DNA of 11,067 nt from Bdellovibrionales bacterium (GTDB lineage: Bacteria > Bdellovibrionota > Bacteriovoracia > Bacteriovoracales > Bacteriovoracaceae), in contig JAHFAA010000092.1 of assembly GCA_023250775.1 (NCBI GenBank), positions 1-11,067 of the forward strand. Reading direction: 5' to 3'. Position 1 is the stretch's first letter; each line of letters starts with the position of its first letter. The notes beneath the pieces are model-generated. The model was not told the DNA's origin, did not search any database, and was given only the letters and a program-made list of their open reading frames with translations. Below are positions 1 through 5,253 of the stretch, one piece after another. The position numbers and the translations under genes were made by a program.

Positions 1-980
1 CGAACATTCTGTCCACGACGACCAATCGCCAAGGAAAGCTGCTCATCTTCCACAACCACATCCATGGAGTGTTCTTCATCGTCAAACATAATATTGGCGA
101 TCTCGGCAGGGGCCAAAGCGGCGCGCGCAAAAGTACTGAGATCATCAGACCATCTTACGATGTCGATTTTTTCGCCCTGAAGCTCATTCACGACATTCTG
201 AACACGGCTTCCCTTCATACCAACACAGGCACCGACTGGATCAATATCTTTATCAACAGAGGCGACAGCAATTTTGGCACGTTGACCGGGTTCTCTGGCA
301 GCCGAACGCACTTCGATAGTTCCATCGACAATCTCTGGAACTTCAAGTTCAAATAATTTAATTAAAAAGAGGGGTGAGGTTCTCGACAAACGAATTTCCG
401 GCCCTCTATTCGTCATAACAACTTCAGTCAGGTAGGCCTGAATCCGATCACCCGGCTTGAAATTTTCTCCAGGAATAATTTCCTTCCGTGGCAAAATGGC
501 CTCGGCCTTGCCCAAATCCACCATGATATTGCCGCGCTCATAGCGACGAGCAATTCCGGTCACTAACTCACCTTCGCGATGTTTAAACTCGGCAAAGAGA
601 ATCTCTCTTTCAGCATCGCGAACTTTTTGAAAAATAATTTGCTTCGCGGTTTGCACGTCAACACGTGAAAAGTTTGGATTTTCGATTCGAATCCCAAGCT
701 GATCGCCAATCTCGGCCTCCTGATCGAGGGCCTTGGCATCATCTAAGCAGATTTCAAGAATTGAATCTCTAACCTTATCAACCACATTTTTATATTGATA
801 AATTTCGACATCAGAGTCGCCATCGTTGTAACGAGTTTCATATTCACCTTGAATCCCGAATTTCTTTCGAGCAGTCACGAGGAACGCTTGTTCGATGGCC
901 TTAATGACAACGCCTCGGTCAATTCCACGATCTTTGCCCAGGGCCTCTATCACGCGTCCTAGCTCGGAAAATGTGTTCAT
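1..980 (-). CDS. nusA: Transcription termination/antitermination factor NusA, N-terminal 326 residues (C-terminus beyond left edge)
   Basis: NusA binds RNA polymerase and nascent RNA and modulates pausing, intrinsic termination and antitermination. My translation of the minus strand gives an open frame from the ATG at 980 to the left edge. The N-terminal polymerase-binding domain covers residues 1-130 (VIKAIEQAFLVTARKKFG). An S1 domain lies at about 136-201 (GELVTGIARRYERGNIMVDL). KH1 is at about 230-300, with DPVGACVGMKGSRVQNVV containing the GMKG loop. KH2 begins near the edge with IGRRGQNV. The start codon overlaps the rimP stop as ATGA, so the two are translationally coupled. rimP followed by nusA is the usual order, with infB normally next. 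The gene is cut only by the window edge and no frameshift is seen. Identification is very secure. Confidence 0.97.
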   Translation of the reverse strand, partial: MNTFSELGRVIEALGKDRGIDRGVVIKAIEQAFLVTARKKFGIQGEYETRYNDGDSDVEIYQYKNVVDKVRDSILEICLDDAKALDQEAEIGDQLGIRIENPNFSRVDVQTAKQIIFQKVRDAEREILFAEFKHREGELVTGIARRYERGNIMVDLGKAEAILPRKEIIPGENFKPGDRIQAYLTEVVMTNRGPEIRLSRTSPLFLIKLFELEVPEIVDGTIEVRSAAREPGQRAKIAVASVDKDIDPVGACVGMKGSRVQNVVNELQGEKIDIVRWSDDLSTFARAALAPAEIANIMFDDEEHSMDVVVEDEQLSLAIGRRGQNV

Positions 981-1519
981 AGTTTCACCTCTTTAGATAT
1001 TTTTTGAGACATTAACTCGTTAAAATCTGGATCAACGTTGGCCTTTTTAATATTTTCAAATGGAATCTCAACGTTTCCACTCGCGCCTTTTTCTTTCATC
1101 TGCACTTCAATCGAATCGTCATGACAGGCAAGCAACAGGCCTCTCACTTTTTTAATATTTTTCAGCTTCTCGTAAGAAAAGCTCTTGGCCAAGGAAAGCA
1201 GAACAATTTCACCAACCGCCTTTGCGAAATGACTGCGATCACGCAAATTTCTATAAAGACCAGGAGAAGATACCTCTAACGTCAATTTTTTCGGCATCCA
1301 ATCCAACGAATCGATGAAAGGGGTCATGGCCTCATCCACTCGCACACAGTCCTCAATTTTGACACCCTTTGGATCGGGAGTACTTATATACACGCGAAGC
1401 TCCCCACTCCCTGGCAGATATTCTAAATCATAAAGTCCCAGGCCCAATTTCTCGACCACCTGCTGGCACAGGACATAAAATCTTTTTTCCATTCCCTGTC
1501 GCTCTTTCACAAACTCCAT
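977..1519 (-). CDS. rimP: Ribosome maturation factor RimP
   Basis: RimP assists maturation of the 30S ribosomal subunit in the cytoplasm. The family signature is clear: LGLGLYDLEYLPGSGELRVY, then KGVKIEDCVRVDEAM, then LTLEVSSPGLYRNLRDRSHF, with IPFENIKKANVDPDF closing the C-terminal SH3-like domain. With the ATG at 1519 the protein has 180 residues, slightly longer than the usual 150-160 because of a C-terminal tail. The start is uncertain. A TTG at 1531 and a GTG at 1528 sit next to or inside the T-tract of the upstream hairpin. The ATG at 1519 has a weak GGTG upstream. The ATG at 1492 would begin MEKRFYVLCQQ, which fits the family N-terminus well. The gene overlaps nusA by four bases. Its ribosome-binding site is poor and lies just after a terminator-like structure, suggesting regulated expression. 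Confidence 0.95.
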   Translation of the reverse strand: MEFVKERQGMEKRFYVLCQQVVEKLGLGLYDLEYLPGSGELRVYISTPDPKGVKIEDCVRVDEAMTPFIDSLDWMPKKLTLEVSSPGLYRNLRDRSHFAKAVGEIVLLSLAKSFSYEKLKNIKKVRGLLLACHDDSIEVQMKEKGASGNVEIPFENIKKANVDPDFNELMSQKISKEVKL

Positions 1520-1529
1520 ACTTTGCACC

Positions 1530-1560
1530 AAAAAAAAAGGGCGGAACTATCGATCCACCC
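1530..1560 (-). terminator. Terminator-like hairpin with U9 tract directly before rimP (possible attenuator)
   Basis: On the minus strand GGGTGGA (1560-1554) can pair with TCCGCCC (1545-1539) over seven base pairs including one G-U wobble, around an 8-base loop. Nine consecutive T (1538-1530) follow at once, the standard form of an intrinsic terminator. It ends about 10 bases before the ATG of rimP at 1519. It may end the upstream operon, or it may act as an attenuator through which rimP-nusA transcription must read. A weak promoter overlapping it (1546-1573) is an alternative way to express rimP. The structure was folded by eye only. Confidence 0.65.
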
Positions 1561-1573
1561 TCTAATCAGACAA
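1546..1573 (-). promoter_or_regulatory. Weak sigma70-like promoter candidate for rimP-nusA
   Basis: On the minus strand TTGTCT (1573-1568) and GATAGT (1551-1546) are separated by 16 bases, and each matches the consensus at four of six positions. Initiation would fall in or just before the T-tract, giving a very short leader before rimP. The -10 element would lie in the loop of the terminator-like hairpin, so the two readings of this segment compete. The match is weak and could be chance. Confidence 0.22.
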
Positions 1574-1621
1574 ATTAAAAAGGTTGGCCTTGTTCCCACG
1601 AACATAGGCCAAGTTATTCAT
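1562..1621 (-). CDS. Possible 19-codon small ORF or leader peptide between the acetyltransferase gene and rimP
   Basis: An ATG at 1621 opens a frame of 19 codons, MNNLAYVRGNKANLFNLSD, ending in TAG at 1564-1562. A GAGAG (1635-1631) lies nine bases upstream as a possible ribosome-binding site. The frame starts 28 bases after the acetyltransferase stop. Its codons span the 12-bp hairpin at 1584-1612, and its stop abuts the second hairpin. A translating ribosome would disrupt the first hairpin, which would suit a leader peptide. I recognise no homologue, no amino acid is strongly over-represented, and a frame this short can occur by chance. Confidence 0.25.
   Translation of the reverse strand: MNNLAYVRGNKANLFNLSD
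1577..1612 (-). terminator. Intrinsic terminator candidate after the RimI-like acetyltransferase gene
   Basis: TTGGCCT (1584-1590) pairs with AGGCCAA (1606-1612) and TGTTC (1591-1595) pairs with GAACA (1600-1604). This gives 12 base pairs around a 4-base loop, with T1605 bulged. Read on the minus strand, the stem is followed by CC and five T (1581-1577), then AA and three more T. It lies 37 bases downstream of the acetyltransferase stop, so it probably ends or weakens transcription of the three-gene operon before rimP. Confidence 0.6.
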
Positions 1622-1649
1622 AGCTCTTTTCTCTCAAAAAATCAAACTG

Positions 1650-2153
1650 TTAGATGAGGAGAAGTTCCATGCTGAGAGCATCTTCACCGCTTTGGTAAAA
1701 TTTCTTTTTAACGCACAGGTCCTTCAGGCCAGATTTGCGATAAAAACTGATGGCCTGGAAATTTTTTGCGGCAACCTCTAGGTAAAGTGAACGGGCACCT
1801 TTGGATCTGAGGTGCCCAAGGTAATGTTCTAACAGGGTGTTGGCCCCACCTTGTCGACGCATTTCCGGATGCATGACAAGCTTAAGCAAATGTCCGACCT
1901 CGCCTTGAACTGGATCAACACCCAAGAGAGCTCCAAACAAAGAATCTTCTGTCCCTTGTTTTTTACTCACTGCACACAAAAAATAATCACCGCGCAAGAG
2001 TTGCCAATCCTGAAGTGACCAACACCCTGGAGCGATAAATTGATCAAGACGAAAGAAGTTCCTGGCCGCTGCATCAGAGAGAGGCAAGGTGAAGTTTTCT
2101 AAATGGGGCCTGTTATCATCTTTAGGGAGCATAGGTGAAAATATAATGTCCAT
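1650..2153 (-). CDS. RimI-like GNAT family N-acetyltransferase
   Basis: Predicted cytoplasmic acetyl-CoA-dependent acetyltransferase of the RimI (protein N-terminal acetyltransferase) type; 167 residues from the ATG at 2153. The acetyl-CoA-binding motif is HLLKLVMHPEMRRQGGA at residues 88-104, fitting R/Q-x-x-G-x-G/A with R99, G102 and A104. LYLEVAAKNFQAISFYRKSGL follows in two steps, with E126 and Y138 at the positions of the RimI catalytic Glu and Tyr. The C-terminal GEDALSMEL is also typical of RimI. The N-terminal APGCWSLQDW fits the RimI substrate-binding helix. The start could also be TTG 2174 or ATG 2132; none has a good ribosome-binding site, which fits coupling to the overlapping upstream gene. 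RimI normally acetylates ribosomal protein S18, but the target here is inferred from family only. Confidence 0.85.
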   Translation of the reverse strand: MDIIFSPMLPKDDNRPHLENFTLPLSDAAARNFFRLDQFIAPGCWSLQDWQLLRGDYFLCAVSKKQGTEDSLFGALLGVDPVQGEVGHLLKLVMHPEMRRQGGANTLLEHYLGHLRSKGARSLYLEVAAKNFQAISFYRKSGLKDLCVKKKFYQSGEDALSMELLLI

Positions 2154-2769
2154 ATTGAGAATAAACGTTGGCAATAAATTGCTTTAAAAATTTTTCCGAG
2201 CTGGCCAACCTATCGCTCTCGCTGACTCCCGTGAAAGGTAAAACCTTCTGTGTCGGTGATCCTGTCGAAAGGGAAAAGCGGTCGCGCAAAGAAAACTCCA
2301 TGGCAATCACATCCTGCTGAAATTCAGTCAGAGCGAGGCCTTTTTTCATCCCGCATTCTTTGAGTGGCCTTGGGCGACCGGCCAAGATGCGTGACTTCTC
2401 ACTATGATCAAGTCGATTCATACCCGTGTCACGTAAATGTCTTTCCATTTTATAAATCATGACCAAATTGAAAATATCACTCTCAAGTCCTCGCATTTTA
2501 GGCCAAGTTTTCAAAGTGACCAGGGCCTCGCTATAGCGTTCAGGAAGAATTTTCGCCATTGAGAGAAGATACGAATCTTCAAAATAACATTTCAGAATTT
2601 GTAGCTTTGGCAATTCGGTCAGAACTCGTTTTTCAAAAAACACGCGATCATCAACTCGTAAAAAAGGACGATCCTCGATCACTATTTCGGCGGAGCTTTG
2701 CTGGCAGAATATCCAACTACACGGGAGAAGTGAGATCCACATTGCCAATTGGGCCGGCCTCTTCAGCAC
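2122..2769 (-). CDS. Hypothetical, probably exported protein
   Basis: I do not recognise this protein. The preferred start is the GTG at 2769 (215 residues), which has GAG a few bases upstream and gives a basic N-terminus (LKRP) before the hydrophobic stretch MWISLLPCSWIF and a small-residue site QQSSA. This resembles a Sec signal peptide cut before EIVIEDRPF. The ATG at 2742 would give a shorter hydrophobic leader without basic residues. The mature part is charged and mostly helical-looking, with a faint similarity to SurA-like N-terminal regions (RVDDRVFFEKRVLTELPKL), too weak for a call. The frame is open for 250 codons. It overlaps the end of the TPR regulator gene by 53 bases and the acetyltransferase gene by 32, so it would be the middle gene of an overlapping operon. 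The long overlaps lower confidence in the exact start. Confidence 0.6.
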   Translation of the reverse strand: MLKRPAQLAMWISLLPCSWIFCQQSSAEIVIEDRPFLRVDDRVFFEKRVLTELPKLQILKCYFEDSYLLSMAKILPERYSEALVTLKTWPKMRGLESDIFNLVMIYKMERHLRDTGMNRLDHSEKSRILAGRPRPLKECGMKKGLALTEFQQDVIAMEFSLRDRFSLSTGSPTQKVLPFTGVSESDRLASSEKFLKQFIANVYSQYGHYIFTYAP

Positions 2770-4033
2770 GGTTCTCAATATGGAAACGAATTTTGACGCG
2801 AGGATTGAAGGTATATCCATCTTTTCCTCGGATAATGTATTTTCTTTTTTCACCTTTGCCATTTTTAGGCTCAATCAATTTTCTGAGTCGACTTACTGAT
2901 GTGTAAATCAGTTTATCATGAATGAGAGGATTATACTCATCTTTCCAGATAGACTTGGCCAATTGTTCTTTATCAAAGTACTGGCCTGGATTTTTGGCCA
3001 ACAAAAAGAGAATTTCGAGAAGAACAAAACGATGTTTGAAATCGATAGTGCCAAGACCTTTTTCCACGATTTGGCGATTGGTTCTATCAAGATAAATATC
3101 AATGCTGGCGTCATGAACATCTTCAATTTCTGACTTGATCAGACGTTGCAGACGTTTAAAATCGCGCGAACAAGTCATCTGCTGGGCCAGGCCAAAATAG
3201 ACTAAACTCTTTTCATATTCACCAAGGCGTTTGCACAAGGACCCCATTCCCAAAAGAACATGGCCCAAAGAATTCCAACACCTTTTTTCTTGAAATTTGA
3301 CCAAAGACTGTTGGTAAAACTCCATGGCACGATCCATCTGACCGAGTTCCACATAAATGCGTCCGTAATAGAGAAGCATCGAGGCCTTCAAATAGGATTT
3401 GTCGATAATACTTAAGACTTGTTCCAGTTGGTCAAGATGACCTAACGCGAGGTCATATTCTTTTTGGTAATAGCAGGTTGAGGCCAAGGCCAACAAAGTT
3501 TTGGCCAATAAATCAGGGCCATTTTCTTCTTTGGATTTTTTGCACGCCAATTCAAATTGTGCGCGAGCGTCTCGAAAGGCGCCTCGGTAGGTTTTGGTCA
3601 GGCCGACATTATAAAAATATTCGCCACTCAAACTACCTAGAACGGAAGTCAATTGCTCAATGATACGTTCACTTTCAAAGATATATTTTTCAGCAAGCTC
3701 AGTTTGAACCTGCTCTGAACAAATACGAATTAAGAAACCGTAAATTTTGAAGAGAGCGTAAAGATCGCGAGGACTTTCAGAGTATTCAATGGCCTTTTCG
3801 AAACAGCGTCGGGCCTTTTCTAGATCGGCCTTATCGTAATAAACCTTACCGATACGGTAAAAGGCCCGGCCAAGGTCGGGAACCGTGAGTTCACTTGCCT
3901 CCACTCCCGGAATTGCCTCATTATGGAGGTAGTTCACCAACACATCGACTATCTCCCTATTGGCAAAAGTAGAGTTAGCATCGATCGCGTCAGATAGACT
4001 TTCCATTTCGTTTAATTCGTGAGTCGGATTCAT
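2717..4033 (-). CDS. TPR-repeat regulator with C-terminal OmpR/PhoB-type winged helix
   Basis: A 438-residue cytoplasmic protein and likely one-component transcription regulator. Residues from about 52 to 285 form successive TPR-like helix pairs, for example GRAFYRIGKVYYDKADLEKA, ASMLLYYGRIYVELGQMDRA and VLLGMGSLCKRLGEYEKSLV. Residues from about 308 to 412 match the OmpR/PhoB DNA-binding domain: FKHRFVLLEILFLLAKNPGQ, then FDKEQLAKSIW, then DKLIYTSVSRLRKLIEP as recognition helix, then YIIRGKDGYTFNP as wing. There is no receiver domain, so the TPR part probably senses a protein or peptide partner. A GAGGGA about eight bases before the ATG at 4033 supports the start. It is transcribed divergently from the ATP-grasp/aminotransferase operon, so it may regulate that operon or its own. 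It is the first of three overlapping minus-strand genes. Confidence 0.88.
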   Translation of the reverse strand: MNPTHELNEMESLSDAIDANSTFANREIVDVLVNYLHNEAIPGVEASELTVPDLGRAFYRIGKVYYDKADLEKARRCFEKAIEYSESPRDLYALFKIYGFLIRICSEQVQTELAEKYIFESERIIEQLTSVLGSLSGEYFYNVGLTKTYRGAFRDARAQFELACKKSKEENGPDLLAKTLLALASTCYYQKEYDLALGHLDQLEQVLSIIDKSYLKASMLLYYGRIYVELGQMDRAMEFYQQSLVKFQEKRCWNSLGHVLLGMGSLCKRLGEYEKSLVYFGLAQQMTCSRDFKRLQRLIKSEIEDVHDASIDIYLDRTNRQIVEKGLGTIDFKHRFVLLEILFLLAKNPGQYFDKEQLAKSIWKDEYNPLIHDKLIYTSVSRLRKLIEPKNGKGEKRKYIIRGKDGYTFNPRVKIRFHIENRAEEAGPIGNVDLTSPV

Positions 4034-4059
4034 ACAAAGATTCCCTCAAAAACTCGCAA

Positions 4060-4089
4060 GACATACCATGTTAAAAGGGTACGAGTCAA
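4060..4089 (-). promoter_or_regulatory. Candidate promoter for the TPR regulator operon
   Basis: On the minus strand TTGACT (4089-4084) matches the -35 consensus at five of six positions. TATGTC (4065-4060), preceded by TGG as an extended -10, lies 18 bases downstream. Transcription would start about 20 bases before the regulator ATG. The -10 match is poor, so this is a tentative call. No clear operator palindrome was found in this intergenic region. Confidence 0.3.
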
Positions 4090-4128
4090 AACTAACTCCC
4101 AACCCTCACCTTTTTACATGGGAATACA

Positions 4129-4155
4129 TTGATTTATATTTTGCAGGTTGATAAT
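4129..4155 (+). promoter_or_regulatory. Candidate sigma70-like promoter for the ddl-aminotransferase operon
   Basis: TTGATT (4129-4134) and GATAAT (4150-4155, one mismatch from TATAAT) are separated by 15 bases, which is short but usable, in an AT-rich stretch. Transcription would begin near 4162, leaving a leader of about 45 bases before the GTG start at 4206. It is the best promoter-like match in the divergent region and the only likely promoter for the tightly packed operon. Confidence 0.35.
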
Positions 4156-4194
4156 CTCTTAAAGCATTTAAAAAACACGAATCTAACTTACCTC

Positions 4195-4198
4195 GGAG
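4195..4198 (+). promoter_or_regulatory. Ribosome-binding site that sets the ddl start
   Basis: GGAG at this position is seven bases from the GTG at 4206 but only one base from the earlier in-frame GTG at 4200. Normal spacing therefore favours initiation at 4206. Confidence 0.6.
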
Positions 4199-4205
4199 TG
4201 TGGCC

Positions 4206-5240
4206 GTGAAAACAAGGCCTTCCATCCTAGTCATTTACGGCGGTGGCGGAACTGAACACGAAGTCTCTATGGTTTCCGCCAGATATATCATTGAAACCAT
4301 TCAAAAAGGCTTGCGCCACGAGGTCTATGAGGTTCTCATTGATCACCAGGGCGTCTGGAACCTGCAACAGGGCCCGAAATCCACTCCTTGCTATTTGAGG
4401 CCGGGAAAACAGCTCTGTGTCCAAAACGAGATCGGTCATACAAGCTTTATTGACGTTGACCTCGTCGTCCCCTGTATTCATGGCCCACCAGGCGAAACTG
4501 GGGACATTCAATCGCACCTAAGCATCTATGGCATCCCCTACCTGGGTGCCTCTCCTGAGGCCTCTAAAATTTGTTTCAATAAAGTCAGCACGAAGCTGTG
4601 GTTGGATGCTCTCAGAATACCCAACACACCCTTCGTGTTTCTTGACGAGCTGAATGAAGAGAATTTAAAAAGGGCCTGTGATTTTTTTATTCAAACAGGC
4701 ACCACGCCAGAGGTTTTTGTCAAGGCAAGCAGTCAAGGTTCCTCTGTCGGGTGTTACCCCGCTTCCAATTTAAGCGAGCTCAAAACGGCCATCACCCAGG
4801 CCTTCCAGTTCTCTCCCTACGTCCTAGTGGAAAAACGCCTCTATGGGCGGGAATTAGAAATCTCCGTTTTTGAATACGAGGGTAATCTTCACACTTCTTA
4901 CCCTGGTGAAATCATCTGCCCCAGTAAATTTTATTCCTACGAGGAAAAGTACTCACCCAAAAGTACCACCAACACTGTTCTGCGTGCCCCAGGACTTTCC
5001 GCAAAAACAGTCGAGGAGATGCAAGCGTACGCCAAGAAGGCCTTTCGTGGGCTCAAAATACAACATCTCTCGCGCATCGATTTTTTTCTGACAAACAAGC
5101 AAGAAATCTATGTCAACGAGATCAATACTTTTCCTGGTCTGACCCCGATCTCGATGTTTCCCAAAATGATGGAGGCCTCGGGGATCACTTTTGTGTCCTT
5201 CATGAAAGATGTTATTCAGCAATGTCTTAAGCAATCATAG
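4206..5240 (+). CDS. ddl: D-alanine--D-alanine ligase family (ATP-grasp) enzyme
   Basis: A 344-residue cytoplasmic ATP-grasp ligase. Ddl joins two D-alanines for peptidoglycan with ATP. The landmarks are present: GGGGTEHEVSM at residues 12-22 (E17 equivalent to the substrate Glu), HGPPGETGD at 92-100, VKASSQGSSVGC at 172-183, LVEKRLYGRELEI at 207-219, and the Y-loop KFYSYEEKY at 241-249. RIDFF at 290-294 and VNEINTFPGLTP at 303-314 carry Mg/phosphate ligands R290, D292, E304 and N306. All catalytic residues seem intact, so the enzyme should be active. The usual KP before the Gly-rich loop is KA here. The next gene starts 13 bases after the stop. It may be the cell-wall ligase, or a paralogue making another dipeptide or amide within this operon; sequence alone does not settle it. 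It is not among mur/fts genes, the usual ddl context. Confidence 0.88.
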   Translation: MKTRPSILVIYGGGGTEHEVSMVSARYIIETIQKGLRHEVYEVLIDHQGVWNLQQGPKSTPCYLRPGKQLCVQNEIGHTSFIDVDLVVPCIHGPPGETGDIQSHLSIYGIPYLGASPEASKICFNKVSTKLWLDALRIPNTPFVFLDELNEENLKRACDFFIQTGTTPEVFVKASSQGSSVGCYPASNLSELKTAITQAFQFSPYVLVEKRLYGRELEISVFEYEGNLHTSYPGEIICPSKFYSYEEKYSPKSTTNTVLRAPGLSAKTVEEMQAYAKKAFRGLKIQHLSRIDFFLTNKQEIYVNEINTFPGLTPISMFPKMMEASGITFVSFMKDVIQQCLKQS

Positions 5241-5243
5241 GAG
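5239..5243 (+). promoter_or_regulatory. Ribosome-binding site that sets the start of the fusion gene
   Basis: AGGAG begins within the ddl TAG stop and lies 10 bases before the ATG at 5254. It supports that ATG rather than the upstream in-frame ATG at 5209, which lies inside ddl and has no such site. Confidence 0.65.
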
Positions 5244-5253
5244 ATCACAGATC

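Noticed and set aside
69..356. Plus-strand open frame of 95 codons
   Set aside because: It lies wholly inside nusA, which is certain on the other strand, and resembles no family.
1369..1578. Plus-strand open frame over the rimP start and terminator
   Set aside because: It runs antisense through rimP and a hairpin with a homopolymer tract, with low-complexity content and no family signal.
2559..2906. Plus-strand open frame opposite the hypothetical protein
   Set aside because: It spans the boundary of two minus-strand genes and reads as an antisense shadow.
4034..4205. Riboswitch or operator palindrome in the divergent intergenic region
   Set aside because: I found only weak promoter-like elements and ribosome-binding sites; no convincing stem set, inverted repeat or terminator before ddl.
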